Assembly (NCBI RefSeq): GCF_900215465.1
Contig: NZ_OBEH01000001.1
Coordinates: 930,001-994,000, forward strand
Direction: 5' to 3'
Length of the DNA stretch: 64,000 bases
Source of the DNA: Flagellimonas pacifica
Lineage (GTDB): Bacteria; Bacteroidota; Bacteroidia; Flavobacteriales; Flavobacteriaceae
The notes below the pieces were generated by a model, which saw only the letters and a program-made list of their open reading frames with translations, was not told the DNA's origin and searched no databases. Every line of letters starts with the position of its first letter. The first letter of the stretch is position 1. Below, piece after piece: positions 45,273-54,984 of this stretch. The translations under genes were made by a program, and so were the position numbers.

Positions 45273-46327
45273 AAGGCATAGGTAAGGCCCACACCTAATA
45301 TTTGTTTAAATTGTATTTTGGCTATTCCCGGGTCAATAACAGTGCCATCATCAGCCACAACTTCATCAAATTTAATATCATCATCAAATATGACATGGGT
45401 TCCAACATTTGCATTGATGTATTTGTTAACCTTTAGGTTAAAGGCCAATTCCCAATCTACATCCACATTGCCAAAACTTAACAAATAATCTGTATATAAA
45501 CTTATCCGATGGTTCAGTAACACGTTTTTGATGACTTCCTTTTCCCATTTATTGGTAATTAGAAAACCAATTTCCATAAAAAGATGTTCTCCTTGATCTA
45601 CCCCAAATACGCCTTGGTTGGATAATTCCTCATCAAGAACAAAAGTTGCTTTTTGGGTGATGGGCGATATATATAAATTGAACTTCTTGCCTTCGGGGAT
45701 ATAAGAGGTTCCAGCACCTAAAAATAGATAGCCCGGAGCCATAAACCGTGAAATAGGAGTGGTTCTATTGGGATATTTATAACCATTAGAAAATTGGGTG
45801 TTAAAATTGGCTTTTACGGAATAGTACCAACTGGTTATGGTATCCTTTCTAAAACCAATAGTTGATGATATCCTGATTTGATCATCTGTTTTTCTAAGTT
45901 GTCTCCCCTCCTGCGCGTTAAGGCCATAACGAAGACGTAGTTCATTGTTCCAGTTTAAATATCGAAACTTGTAATTTCGGCGAAAGTGCATATTTGCAAG
46001 GGCGGAAACAGAATTGTCACCACCAGCGTTCCAATTAACAAAGGCAACTTCGTTAATGTTGAGGCCAAACTCATTTTTTTTGTCCCAAAAAGACTGTGGA
46101 GTAAAGCGCTTGTATTTTTTGACCAGAGGTTTTACCCTGTTTAAGATGGTTCTGGGATCAGTACGCCTTGCTCCCCGAGTCACATATTTAAGTTTAACAT
46201 CCTTTATTCGCACTACCTTAAAAGCAGATTCGGTGCTGTCCCTTTCAAATACCCTGAGAGGATTAACTTGAGCATTTAAAGATGAAAAGGCTGAAAGAAA
46301 AACAATAAAAAAACAAATTAATCGCAT
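45269..46327 (-). CDS. DUF3078-family outer-membrane-like protein
   Basis: Signal peptide (1-19, ending LNAQ), then a beta-rich protein with NEVAFVNWNAGGDNSVSALANMHF, the motif of the DUF3078 family found across Bacteroidetes. Alternating strands and a C-terminal aromatic residue (LTYAF) fit an outer-membrane beta-barrel. Function unknown. Its start lies inside the 3' end of dxs (ten-base overlap), so it is translated from the dxs message. Confidence 0.84.
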   Translation of the reverse strand: MRLICFFIVFLSAFSSLNAQVNPLRVFERDSTESAFKVVRIKDVKLKYVTRGARRTDPRTILNRVKPLVKKYKRFTPQSFWDKKNEFGLNINEVAFVNWNAGGDNSVSALANMHFRRNYKFRYLNWNNELRLRYGLNAQEGRQLRKTDDQIRISSTIGFRKDTITSWYYSVKANFNTQFSNGYKYPNRTTPISRFMAPGYLFLGAGTSYIPEGKKFNLYISPITQKATFVLDEELSNQGVFGVDQGEHLFMEIGFLITNKWEKEVIKNVLLNHRISLYTDYLLSFGNVDVDWELAFNLKVNKYINANVGTHVIFDDDIKFDEVVADDGTVIDPGIAKIQFKQILGVGLTYAF

Positions 46328-48099
46328 TTGGTTGAGGTTGATTTTATATAAGAATGTAGTGTATCAAAATCTATACCAGCCATGGCATGAGTTTCAGGGA
46401 TTGTTCCATGCTCAACAAACTTGTCCGGAACTCCAAAAATTTTAACGGGTGTGGTAAAGTTTTCTTCATTGGCAAACTCCAAAATGGCGGAGCCAAACCC
46501 GCCGGCACAACACCCATCTTCTACGGTAACAACACGTTTGTACTTTTCAAAGACCGTTCTAAGCATTTGCTTGTCAAGAGGTTTTACAAAACGCATATCG
46601 TAATGTCCAATGGATTTGGGGTGCCCCAATTCTTCCAATATGTTAGAGATTTGATTACCTATATGGCCTATAGTTAAAATGGCTGTTTCCGCACCTTCTT
46701 TTATGCAACGGGCAGTTCCAATTTCTATAGTTTCAAAGGCTTTTTTCCAATCCAGATTTACACCTTTCCCTCGAGGGTATCTGATTGCGATGGGATGGTC
46801 AAGACCATTTTGTGCTGTAAACATGATGTTGCGAAGCTCCATTTCGTTCATTGGCGCAAAAATAATAAGATTGGGGATGCACCTCAAATAGGCTAGGTCA
46901 AAAATACCATGGTGAGTTGGTCCATCCTGCCCCACAAGTCCTGCCCTATCCAAACAAAAAATAACTGGAAGTTTTTGAAGTGCTACGTCATGAATTACCT
47001 GATCATAGGCTCGTTGTAAAAAAGTGGAATATATATTGCAAAAAGGGATAAGGCCCTGAGTCGACATTCCGGCAGCCAAGGTAACAGCGTGTTGTTCGGC
47101 AATACCCACATCAAAAGCTCTATCTGGAATTTCATCCATCATAAGTTTTAAGGAACTACCGGTAGGCATGGCGGGTGTTATGCCCACAATTTTTTGGTTT
47201 TGCTTTGCAAGCTCAACTAGTGTATGACCAAAAACATCCTGGTATTTTGGAGGCTGCACTCCTTTGTTTTTTTTGAGTCTTTCCCCTGTGGCCGCATCAA
47301 ATTTTCCGGGAGCGTGATAAACGACCTGATCTTCTTCAGCCTTCTTCAGCCCTTTTCCCTTAGTAGTTATTATATGGAGAAGTTTAGGTCCTTTTACCTT
47401 TTTTAGTCGCCGTAATTCTTCAATTAATTTTGCAATATCATGTCCATCAATAGGGCCGGTGTAATCAAGATTTAGGCATTCAAAGATATTTTCATCTTTG
47501 GCTGTTCCGGCTTTTACGTTGGTGAGGTATTTTTTTAGGGCGCCAACACTTGGGTCAATTCCAATGGCATTATCATTTAAAATGATAAGCGCATTTACAT
47601 TGGTTACCCCAAGATGGTTTAAGCCTTCAAACGCCATTCCGCTGGCAATTGAGGCATCGCCCACAACAGCAATATGTTGTTTGGAATGTTCTTTATTTAA
47701 TTTAGAAGCCATGGCCATTCCCAGTATGGCCGAAATTGATGTAGAACTGTGTCCGGTCCCAAAATCATCATATTCACTTTCATTTATTTTCGGGAAGCCA
47801 CTTATACCTCCTAGTTGTCGGTTAGTATCAAAAATCTCTTTTCTCCCAGTCAATATTTTGTGTCCGTATGCTTGGTGTCCTACATCCCAAATCAACTTAT
47901 CATTGGGTGTGTCAAAGACATAATGCAAAGCAATGGTCAATTCTACCACGCCCAGGCTGGCTCCCAAATGCCCTTCTTTTGTAGAAACTATTTCAATAAT
48001 AAAACTACGGAGCTCCTTTGCCAGTTTATGTAAGTCAACTTCTGGCATTTTTTTCAAGTCCTGAGGACTGTTCGTATTGTTGAGCAATGGGTACTCCAT
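46318..48099 (-). CDS. dxs: 1-deoxy-D-xylulose-5-phosphate synthase
   Basis: Thiamine diphosphate site in GDASIASGMAFEGLNHLG with the closing Asn of ILNDNAIGI, the transketolase pyrimidine domain (DVGIAEQHAVTLAAGM, DRAGLVGQDGPTHHGIFDLAY) and a C-terminal domain. First step of the MEP isoprenoid pathway, condensing pyruvate and glyceraldehyde 3-phosphate; the polyprenyl synthase at the right end of the window uses its products. Full length at 593 residues, with a complete promoter upstream. Confidence 0.96.
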   Translation of the reverse strand: MEYPLLNNTNSPQDLKKMPEVDLHKLAKELRSFIIEIVSTKEGHLGASLGVVELTIALHYVFDTPNDKLIWDVGHQAYGHKILTGRKEIFDTNRQLGGISGFPKINESEYDDFGTGHSSTSISAILGMAMASKLNKEHSKQHIAVVGDASIASGMAFEGLNHLGVTNVNALIILNDNAIGIDPSVGALKKYLTNVKAGTAKDENIFECLNLDYTGPIDGHDIAKLIEELRRLKKVKGPKLLHIITTKGKGLKKAEEDQVVYHAPGKFDAATGERLKKNKGVQPPKYQDVFGHTLVELAKQNQKIVGITPAMPTGSSLKLMMDEIPDRAFDVGIAEQHAVTLAAGMSTQGLIPFCNIYSTFLQRAYDQVIHDVALQKLPVIFCLDRAGLVGQDGPTHHGIFDLAYLRCIPNLIIFAPMNEMELRNIMFTAQNGLDHPIAIRYPRGKGVNLDWKKAFETIEIGTARCIKEGAETAILTIGHIGNQISNILEELGHPKSIGHYDMRFVKPLDKQMLRTVFEKYKRVVTVEDGCCAGGFGSAILEFANEENFTTPVKIFGVPDKFVEHGTIPETHAMAGIDFDTLHSYIKSTSTKCD

Positions 48100-48113
48100 A
48101 TAGGTTTAAAATG

Positions 48114-48141
48114 CAAAACTACATTTTTTAAGCTTTGACAA
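48114..48141 (-). promoter_or_regulatory. Promoter of dxs
   Basis: TTG (48141-48139), 17 bases of spacer and TAGTTTTG (48121-48114) on the minus strand match both elements of the Bacteroidetes promoter. The -7 box ends 14 bases before the ATG, predicting a leader of about ten bases. Confidence 0.65.
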
Positions 48142-48232
48142 CGGGTTTGTCTATTCTCTACAACAAAGATTCTGAAGACCGAGGGTAATCCTCGTAGTTT
48201 TAATGCATCAAATCATAAAATTTTTTAATAAG

Positions 48233-49315
48233 ATGAACAAAAACCTCAAATCATTAACCTTGACCGCTTTGGTGCTTTTAGCCTCTTGTAGCAAAGATGA
48301 ATCTTCAGATGCGGAAAACAAGGATCAAGCCATTGAAAAACTTGAACAAACGCCTTTAAATATAGATACAGTATCGGATAACGTTATCATTGCTGGTGGC
48401 AAAAAGGAAACCGGCACGCTTCCCACCCCAAATAAGGCTATTACTTTGGATGTGTCCAAAGCTTCAACAACTGCTTTGTTAGGGGAAGGCTTTGAAGTTC
48501 CTTTAAGTTCGGATGGTACAATTACTGGGGCTTACATACAATTTAAAGCGAATGATGGTACGGTATCAGATACTTATTATGATATAGATTTGAATGCAAA
48601 TGCATCAAACAAAGCAACAGAAAAGAAAGGCAAAGCTTCTCTGAGATCTGCAAAGGAAGATAGTGAAACTACACTTGATGTTGATTTTAATACAAAAATT
48701 GAACCTGGGACTTTCTGCTATGTTATATGTGTATATGATGCGGATGGAAACATTAGTGCTCCCGAGGAGATTTGTGTAACTGTTGAAAGTTGGGGAGGTA
48801 ATAGTGCCATTTCAGGAACCTGGAACATAAAAAAATATGTGGACACATATGATGGGGAAACGAAGACGGAAGTCATAGGTGAGAAAAACTGTGATGATTA
48901 TTCTAGATACTGTAGTGTAGATGAGACCTATAAATCGATTACTGAATGTGAAACTTTGGATTCTGCTATACTAATTCTGAATGCTGATGGAACATACAGC
49001 ACCGAATCAAAGGGTATTGACGAATTCTTGGATGAAGATATTTTTGTGGATACTTGCGATATAAGCTATAAGGAATATGACTATGGCTACGAAAGTGAAG
49101 GAAATTGGGCCTATGTTGCCGAGACGAAAAGATTGACCATTGTTGAATATAAATATACCGAAACATATAGAGGAGAAACCGAAACTGAAACATTAAATGC
49201 TGGAGAAGGGGAATTGATGTTTGATGGCATTATTGATTTGGATGGAAAAAGTTTGATAATAAATGAAGATTTTGGACAAGGTGAAACCTATGTCGTTTAT
49301 TTTGAGAAAGAGTAA
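48233..49315 (+). CDS. Lipoprotein of unknown function
   Basis: Starts at MNKNLKSLTLTALVLLASC (ATG 48233), where Cys19 is the lipid site; a frame ten codons longer is rejected because it would spoil the signal. After a low-complexity stretch, residues 65-200 look like a beta domain with a Cys-containing FCYVICVYDADGNISAPEEICV segment, and 205-360 resemble a lipocalin-like sandwich (SGTWNIKKYVDTYDG, LILNADGTYS, GNWAYVAETKRLTIVEYKY), as in many Bacteroidetes surface proteins. Acidic overall. Monocistronic with a clear terminator. Confidence 0.75.
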   Translation: MNKNLKSLTLTALVLLASCSKDESSDAENKDQAIEKLEQTPLNIDTVSDNVIIAGGKKETGTLPTPNKAITLDVSKASTTALLGEGFEVPLSSDGTITGAYIQFKANDGTVSDTYYDIDLNANASNKATEKKGKASLRSAKEDSETTLDVDFNTKIEPGTFCYVICVYDADGNISAPEEICVTVESWGGNSAISGTWNIKKYVDTYDGETKTEVIGEKNCDDYSRYCSVDETYKSITECETLDSAILILNADGTYSTESKGIDEFLDEDIFVDTCDISYKEYDYGYESEGNWAYVAETKRLTIVEYKYTETYRGETETETLNAGEGELMFDGIIDLDGKSLIINEDFGQGETYVVYFEKE

Positions 49316-49337
49316 GTTAGTTGACTTCTCCATATTG

Positions 49338-49369
49338 AAAAACCCTTTGCTTTGCAAAGGGTTTTTTGT
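49338..49369 (+). terminator. Rho-independent terminator
   Basis: Stem AACCCTTTGC/GCAAAGGGTT (49341-49350 and 49354-49363) with a run of six T, 22 bases after the lipoprotein stop. Confidence 0.88.
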
Positions 49370-49418
49370 TTTCAATTAGATTAATAACTACTATTGTGCC
49401 TTAAGTTCCAATATTGTT

Positions 49419-49868
49419 ATGGTTGAACCTTTTGATGACAACTACTTTATGAAAAAAGCCTTGCAAGAGGCCGAAATCGCTTTTGAAAATGGTGAAGTTC
49501 CAGTTGGCGCAGTAGTGGTTGTTGATAATAGGATTATAGGGAGAGCGCACAATCTTACAGAACGGTTAAAAGATGTAACTGCCCATGCAGAAATGCAGGC
49601 GATAACCGCTGCGTCCAATTTTTTGGGAGGCAAATATTTGCATGGCTGTACGCTTTACGTGACCTTAGAGCCATGTCAAATGTGCGCTGGAGCATTGTAT
49701 TGGAGTCAGATTTCTAAAATAGTGTACGGGGCGGCCGATTTAGAGCGTGGATTTAATGTTATGGGAGGAAACATTCATCCAAAAACTGAAATTGTTGGCG
49801 GAATTATGGAGAATGAAGCTTCTGAAATGTTGAAACGGTTTTTTGTGCAAAGAAGGAACTTGAACTAA
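49419..49868 (+). CDS. tadA: tRNA-specific adenosine deaminase
   Basis: Zinc deaminase with HAE at His56-Glu58 (TAHAEMQAI) and the pair Cys86/Cys89 (LEPCQMCAGAL), plus the N-terminal FMKKALQEAEIAFENGEVPVGAV typical of TadA. It converts A34 to inosine in tRNA-Arg(ACG). Length (149) is normal. Related in fold to the dCMP deaminase at 12536 but with the TadA-type spacing. Confidence 0.93.
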   Translation: MVEPFDDNYFMKKALQEAEIAFENGEVPVGAVVVVDNRIIGRAHNLTERLKDVTAHAEMQAITAASNFLGGKYLHGCTLYVTLEPCQMCAGALYWSQISKIVYGAADLERGFNVMGGNIHPKTEIVGGIMENEASEMLKRFFVQRRNLN

Positions 49869-50008
49869 TCTTTAATATTTATCAATCCATTTTAACTCTG
49901 TATTTCGTACAGAGGATAATTACTTTGTCTTTGACTATATGGTCGATTCTTAGTGTTAAAATCAAAAAAAGAAGAATAAACTCCTTAATATGTAGGATAA
50001 AGATTATT

Positions 50009-50016
50009 TATATTTG
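50009..50016 (+). promoter_or_regulatory. Candidate -7 box of the cysteine-containing secreted protein gene
   Basis: TATATTTG matches TAnnTTTG and ends 21 bases before the ATG at 50038. No -33 element found. Confidence 0.45.
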
Positions 50017-50037
50017 AAAATATTAACAAATTAAATA

Positions 50038-50409
50038 ATGAATATGAAAGTTTACATGACTTTAGTTTTGGGATTAACAATGGTTTTCTTTTCTAGTGCC
50101 CAGGAAAAATGGACTTTTGATCAAGGATTGAACGCTGCAAAAATGTATTGTAATAATTCAGAGGCAATGCGAGTGGGAGAAAAGCATGCTGATGAATGGA
50201 GAAGTAAGGGGCAAATTGAATATGCCAAAGGAATTATGGATGGTATTGCCAGATGCAAATCAGGTGAAAGTCCGGTTAAGAATAGTGGAGCCAAGAAAAG
50301 TTGTAAAAAACCAACAATTTGTTCTAGGATAGATAAGAAAAAGAATTCGGCATTATATGCCGCATTATGTGCATGTCCATTGGATAAAAATGACAAATCA
50401 AAACAATAG
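50038..50409 (+). CDS. Small secreted cysteine-containing protein, unknown
   Basis: One hundred and twenty-three residues with a signal peptide (to about 21, FFSSAQ); ATG at 50044 is an alternative start. The mature part is short and basic with six or so cysteines (MYCNN, ARCKSG, KSCKKPTICSR, ALCACP), which suggests disulphides or metal binding. No family recognised. Located between tadA and the cold-shock gene, with its own -7 box. Confidence 0.65.
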   Translation: MNMKVYMTLVLGLTMVFFSSAQEKWTFDQGLNAAKMYCNNSEAMRVGEKHADEWRSKGQIEYAKGIMDGIARCKSGESPVKNSGAKKSCKKPTICSRIDKKKNSALYAALCACPLDKNDKSKQ

Positions 50410-50500
50410 TTTTAATTCTTCTTTCTAAAAGAATAATATGGTCAGACGTAACTTATTAATCTGTACCAAGAACAAGTAATTATTGCTAGTCGACGGAATT

Positions 50501-50531
50501 AAAAAAGCTCTGATAGAAATATCAGAGCTTT
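50501..50531 (-). terminator. Terminator of the cold-shock gene
   Basis: AAAGCTCTGAT/ATCAGAGCTTT (50504-50514 and 50521-50531), an 11-bp stem with a T-run on the minus strand, 25 bases after the csp stop. It may also stop the plus-strand gene ending at 50409. Confidence 0.85.
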
Positions 50532-50555
50532 GCCAATCAAAATAAAATATTTTTG

Positions 50556-50747
50556 TCAGATTACCTGCACTTGTGCAGCAACCACTCCTTTTCTTCCTTC
50601 TTCTTCTTGGTATTCTACTTTGTCACCTTCGTTTAGTTCCACTCCGTTCAATGCCGTAACATGAACAAAAATGTCCTTTCCTGTGTCGTCGTTAGTAATA
50701 AATCCATAACCTTTGGATCCATTAAAGAATTTTACTGTGCCAGTCAT
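50556..50747 (-). CDS. cspA: Cold-shock domain protein
   Basis: A 63-residue five-strand barrel with RNP1 (KGYGFI, 12-17) and RNP2 (DIFVHV, 25-30), binding single-stranded RNA or DNA as an RNA chaperone. Typical length for Bacteroidetes Csp. Upstream at 50791-50804 lies a perfect inverted repeat that would be in or before its leader. Confidence 0.94.
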   Translation of the reverse strand: MTGTVKFFNGSKGYGFITNDDTGKDIFVHVTALNGVELNEGDKVEYQEEEGRKGVVAAQVQVI

Positions 50748-50790
50748 TAAAATAAATAATTGTTAAAATACTAAAATAGGGTATTTTGAA

Positions 50791-50804
50791 TTCACCTCGG
50801 TGAA
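50791..50804 (-). promoter_or_regulatory. Perfect inverted repeat upstream of cspA
   Basis: TTCACC-tc-GGTGAA, 44 bases before the csp ATG and 24 after the stop of the upstream small membrane gene. No T-run follows, so an operator or a leader element is likelier than a terminator. Confidence 0.4.
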
Positions 50805-50827
50805 ATAAGCTTTAAATCTTAATAAAA

Positions 50828-51091
50828 TTATTGATTTTCAGCGTTTTCCCGTTCTTTTCCTTGCATTTTTTTTATGTTTTCCTTGGTCAACATATAATCT
50901 TTCATGTCTTTTCCCTTACTTTCTTTAAACAAAAAAAGCGGCATTGTCACCAAAAAAAGTCCTGCAGTACCTCCTCCAATAAATTTGTTGGCTAAGGAAA
51001 GGTTATCCTTTTTTATAGCGAAGCCATAGACAATAGATGAAACACTGGCCAAGAGTGCTAAAATGGTTAGGTGTTTTAACTTAAACTTCAT
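50828..51091 (-). CDS. Small two-helix membrane protein, coupled to the CLC gene
   Basis: Start at 51091 (MKFKLKHLTILALLASVSSI), whose ATG overlaps the CLC stop as ATGA (51088-51091); a longer frame reaching 51190 lies inside the CLC gene. Eighty-seven residues with two hydrophobic segments (about 7-23 and 36-54) and a charged C-terminal tail. No family recognised. The overlap implies translational coupling, so it may be a helper of the chloride transporter. Confidence 0.7.
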   Translation of the reverse strand: MKFKLKHLTILALLASVSSIVYGFAIKKDNLSLANKFIGGGTAGLFLVTMPLFLFKESKGKDMKDYMLTKENIKKMQGKERENAENQ

Positions 51092-52869
51092 CGGGTGTAA
51101 TTGATTAATTTTCTTCGGTAGGCGGTCAATAATTTGGATTTTGAGATAAAGCCAACATATTTGCCTTCTCTGATTACAGGCAAGTTCCATGCACCGCTAT
51201 CCTGAAATTTTTGCATTACCTCTTTCATGCTATCCGAATCGCAAAAAATATGTTCAGGAGGCGCATGCATCAAATTCTTTACAAACAAGGAATCATAAAG
51301 TTCTGTATCAAACATGAATTGACGAATATCATCCAAGACTATGATGCCCATCAATTTTTGTTCTTCATTTAAAACTGGGAAGATATTCCGCTTGGATTTA
51401 GACACCGATTCATGTAACATTTGCCCGAGTGACATTTCTGGGTGAATAGGTTTAAAATTCTTTTCTATGACGTCATCTATTTCCATGAGCCCCAAGACCA
51501 TTTGGTCTTTATTATGGGTGAGAACTGCACCAATTTTTGCCAATTCCTTCGTGTAAATGGTGTAATCCAATGCATTTTTGGTGATTAAATAAGAAATTGA
51601 AGCGGTTATCATTAAAGGCACAAAAAGCTGATAACCTCCTGTGATTTCCGCAATCAAGAAAATAGCAGTCAAAGGTGCATGAATTACCCCTGCAATCAAC
51701 CCTGCCATGCCAATGAGCGTAAAATTACTTTCTGAAACGCCAAATCCAAGACCGAGGTTATTAATGACCTTGGCCAATACATTTCCCAAGGCACTTCCCA
51801 TCACCATGGTAGGAATGAAGATTCCACCCGCCCCGCCTGCAGCAAATGTTGTGGTCATGGCAATAGCCTTAAAAATAGTAATACCAAACAATAGCGCAAT
51901 AACTACCCATATGTTGTTAGTGTAATCATCAAAAGGGGTTTTACCTAAAGCTTTTAAATGGTCACCATCCAAAAGGTTGTTGATAAACCCAAAGCCTTCA
52001 CCATATAATGGTGGAATGGCATAAAGCATGATTCCGATAGCTATTCCACCAACAAGAAGTTTGTATTTCGGACTTTTAAATCGTTTAAAAAACTCGAGGA
52101 TGCTAAAGTACATTTTGGTGAAATAGATAGAGGCAAATGCAGTGCCCACACCTAATAATATGTAAAAGAAGGTATCTCTAAGCTGAAAACCTTCGGATAA
52201 GGAGAAACTAAAAAGGGCTTCGTTACCCAAAAAGAAATAGGAGGTAAGTACTCCAGATATTGAAGCCAATAGCAAAGGGAGCATAGAAAGCATGGTAAGG
52301 TCCAAGGTAAATACTTCCACTGCAAAAATAATGGCAGCAATAGGAGATTGAAAAATAGAAGAAATTGCACCTGCCGAAGCACAAGCAACCAGTAAGGATC
52401 GTGTTTTGGTATCTATATGAAACAATCTGCTGAGGTTGGAACTCAGTGCAGATCCAGATTTAACCGCTGGCCCCAGCAAACCCACAGAACCCCCAAAACC
52501 AACTGTTAACGGAGCAGCAATCAGTGGAGTGTATATACTTTTGACTTTTAAAAGTCCTCCTTTTTTTGATAGCGAAAAAATGATGGAAGAAACCGCATGT
52601 TGAAGCGGTTTCTTGTGGATATATTTCACATACAGATAAACCAAGGTCAGACCAACGATAGGTAAAACAAAATACAACTGGTTTTGTGAAAAAACAATCC
52701 CACCTTCTAAAGCGAATTCAATAAAATAGGTAATATTTTTTAGGGTGACTGATACAATACCAGCTAAAAAACCCACTACCACACTCATGACATGCACAAA
52801 AGTCCGGTTGGAGATATGTTTGTATCTCCATTTAAGAAAACGTGTGAGCCAACTTTTCTTTTTGGGCAT
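51088..52869 (-). CDS. CLC-family chloride channel/transporter with CBS domains
   Basis: About 430 residues of CLC membrane domain followed by a CBS pair (about 465-585). Selectivity motifs are seen: GGAGGIFIPTMVMG and the SPIAAIIFAVEV segment. The external gate motif, normally G(K/R)EGP or GLEGP, reads GLLGP here, with Leu132 in place of the glutamate that couples protons. The internal-gate glutamate position is Val (AVEVF). Both changes suggest a chloride channel or uncoupled conductor and not a 2Cl-/H+ exchanger. CBS domains often sense adenine nucleotides. Follows the aspS terminator. Confidence 0.87.
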   Translation of the reverse strand: MPKKKSWLTRFLKWRYKHISNRTFVHVMSVVVGFLAGIVSVTLKNITYFIEFALEGGIVFSQNQLYFVLPIVGLTLVYLYVKYIHKKPLQHAVSSIIFSLSKKGGLLKVKSIYTPLIAAPLTVGFGGSVGLLGPAVKSGSALSSNLSRLFHIDTKTRSLLVACASAGAISSIFQSPIAAIIFAVEVFTLDLTMLSMLPLLLASISGVLTSYFFLGNEALFSFSLSEGFQLRDTFFYILLGVGTAFASIYFTKMYFSILEFFKRFKSPKYKLLVGGIAIGIMLYAIPPLYGEGFGFINNLLDGDHLKALGKTPFDDYTNNIWVVIALLFGITIFKAIAMTTTFAAGGAGGIFIPTMVMGSALGNVLAKVINNLGLGFGVSESNFTLIGMAGLIAGVIHAPLTAIFLIAEITGGYQLFVPLMITASISYLITKNALDYTIYTKELAKIGAVLTHNKDQMVLGLMEIDDVIEKNFKPIHPEMSLGQMLHESVSKSKRNIFPVLNEEQKLMGIIVLDDIRQFMFDTELYDSLFVKNLMHAPPEHIFCDSDSMKEVMQKFQDSGAWNLPVIREGKYVGFISKSKLLTAYRRKLINYTR

Positions 52870-52897
52870 GAGGGTTATAGATTCTCTTAAAAGTATT

Positions 52898-52926
52898 AAA
52901 AATCCCGCTCAGTGGCGGGATTTTAA
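52898..52926 (-). terminator. Terminator after aspS
   Basis: AAAATCCCGC/GCGGGATTTT (52899-52908 and 52915-52924), a 10-bp stem with T-run on the minus strand, starting seven bases after the aspS stop. Confidence 0.88.
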
Positions 52927-52930
52927 TATG

Positions 52931-54679
52931 CTATAAATCCAATTTCAAGTGAAGTTCCTTTAATTGTCCCTCATCAATATTTGCAGGTGCATCGATCATT
53001 ACATCCCTTCCACTATTGTTTTTTGGGAATGCGATAAAATCACGGATGGTTTCTTGTCCTCCCAAAATGGATACAAGCCTATCCAGTCCAAAAGCAATGC
53101 CGCCATGGGGTGGAGCACCATATTGAAAAGCATCCATTAAAAATCCAAACTGCTCCTTAGCTTCTTCTGAGGTAAAGCCCAAATGCTTGAACATGGTTGC
53201 CTGAATTTCTTTGTCGTGAATACGAATAGAGCCACCACCAATTTCATTTCCATTCAAAACCAAATCATAGGCATTGGCCTTAACATCGCCCGGTTTTGTT
53301 TCCAAGAGCTCCAATTGCCCTGGTTTTGGCGAGGTAAATGGATGGTGCATGGCATGGTAGGTGCCAGTTTCCTCATCGAGTTCCAGTAATGGGAAATCAA
53401 TAACCCAAAGTGGGGCAAATTCATCTGGTTTTCTAAGCCCCAGTCGTTCCGCCAACTCCATTCGAAGTGCGCTTAACTGAGCCCTGGTTTCGTTGGTACT
53501 TCCTGAAAGGACACAGATTAAATCCCCAGCTTTTGCATTGGTAGCTTCAGCCCATTTGCCCAAATCTTCTTGATTGTAGAACTTGTCAACCGAAGATTTA
53601 AAGGAGTCATCCTCATTACATTTTACGTAGACCATGCCTTTGGCACCAACTTGAGGGCGCTTTACCCAATCAATAAGCTTGTCAATCTCCTTTCGTGTAT
53701 AGGATGCTCCACCAGGAACTGCAATTCCAACAACCAATTCAGCTGAGTTGAATACATTGAAATCTTTGTGTTGGGCCACGGCATTCAACTCTCCGAATTC
53801 CATTCCAAAACGGATATCGGGTTTGTCGTTACCATAGCGTTTCATGGCTTCATCAAAAGTGATTCTTGGAAAATCGTCAACTTCAACACCTTTGATTTCT
53901 TTTAGAAGATGTTTGGTCAAACCTTCAAAAGCATTTAAAATATCTTCTTGTTTCACAAAGGCCATTTCACAATCTATCTGTGTGAACTCTGGCTGTCTAT
54001 CTGCACGAAGATCTTCATCTCTGAAACACTTTACAATTTGGAAATATTTATCCATACCGCCCACCATAAGTAATTGCTTAAAAGTTTGAGGGGATTGCGG
54101 TAGAGCATAAAATTGCCCTTCATTCATTCTACTTGGCACCAAAAAATCCCTAGCCCCTTCAGGGGTGGACTTGATGAGGTAAGGGGTTTCTACTTCAATA
54201 AAACCATTATCAGAAAGATACTTTCTTACCTCCATGGTCACTTTATGCCTGAAGATCAAGTTGTTCTTTACCGGGTTTCTTCGAATATCCAAATAGCGGT
54301 ATTTCATTCTGATGTCTTCACCCCCATCTGTTTCATCTTCAATGGTGAAGGGAGGTAGAATGGATTCGTTCAATATTTGAAGTTCAGCAACAAGTACTTC
54401 AATATCCCCAGTGGGAATATTAGGGTTTTTGGATGCTCTTTCAATTACTTCACCCTTGATTTGAATCACGGTTTCCCTACCAAGTTCCCTTGCCTTTTCC
54501 AAAAGCTCAGAAGGAGTGCGATCTTGATCAAAGACCAACTGAGTGATGCCGTAACGATCTCTAAGGTCTACCCAAACTACAAAACCTTTGTCCCTGATCT
54601 TGTGAACCCATCCACTTAAAATAACTTCTGAACTGATATGCGATGCCCTTAGTGCACCACAGGTATTATTTCTATACAT
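52931..54679 (-). CDS. aspS: Aspartyl-tRNA synthetase
   Basis: Class II synthetase with an N-terminal OB-fold for the anticodon ([26 protein letters not shown]), motif 2 ([21 protein letters not shown]), a bacterial GAD insertion (about 290-420) and motif 3 ([15 protein letters not shown]). 582 residues, the bacterial long form. Charges tRNA-Asp in the cytosol. Monocistronic. Confidence 0.97.
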   Translation of the reverse strand: MYRNNTCGALRASHISSEVILSGWVHKIRDKGFVVWVDLRDRYGITQLVFDQDRTPSELLEKARELGRETVIQIKGEVIERASKNPNIPTGDIEVLVAELQILNESILPPFTIEDETDGGEDIRMKYRYLDIRRNPVKNNLIFRHKVTMEVRKYLSDNGFIEVETPYLIKSTPEGARDFLVPSRMNEGQFYALPQSPQTFKQLLMVGGMDKYFQIVKCFRDEDLRADRQPEFTQIDCEMAFVKQEDILNAFEGLTKHLLKEIKGVEVDDFPRITFDEAMKRYGNDKPDIRFGMEFGELNAVAQHKDFNVFNSAELVVGIAVPGGASYTRKEIDKLIDWVKRPQVGAKGMVYVKCNEDDSFKSSVDKFYNQEDLGKWAEATNAKAGDLICVLSGSTNETRAQLSALRMELAERLGLRKPDEFAPLWVIDFPLLELDEETGTYHAMHHPFTSPKPGQLELLETKPGDVKANAYDLVLNGNEIGGGSIRIHDKEIQATMFKHLGFTSEEAKEQFGFLMDAFQYGAPPHGGIAFGLDRLVSILGGQETIRDFIAFPKNNSGRDVMIDAPANIDEGQLKELHLKLDL

Positions 54680-54984
54680 GTTATTCGCTCTGAAGGGGCA
54701 AATTTAAGAGGAATGTCAATATTTATTGCTAGATATCTTGATTTTCTGAGGTAATATGAATTTTGGTTATGATTGATTAAAAAAAGCAAACTGTTTGGAA
54801 GATTTTCGGCATTTTTTATCGATGAAAACGTTTAGCGGTAAAACTTAACATTGGCAAAATACTGATAATCAATAGTTTGTGTTTTCAATGTAAATTTAAC
54901 GTTACGTAATCATGTATTTAATGTAAAATAATAATTACATTTATATCGTTAGTGTTATTGATTAATCTACAAAACTCATATCAT
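54680..54984. other. Divergent aspS/ywqK intergenic region
   Basis: No gene seen. On the aspS side a -7 box TAAATTTG (54706-54699, minus) ends 19 bases before the aspS ATG. On the other side are a TTACGTAA palindrome (54902-54909) and inverted repeat AATGTAA-n8-TTACATT (54920-54926 and 54935-54941), which could be operators for the YwqK gene. The rest is AT-rich without further signal. Confidence 0.4.
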
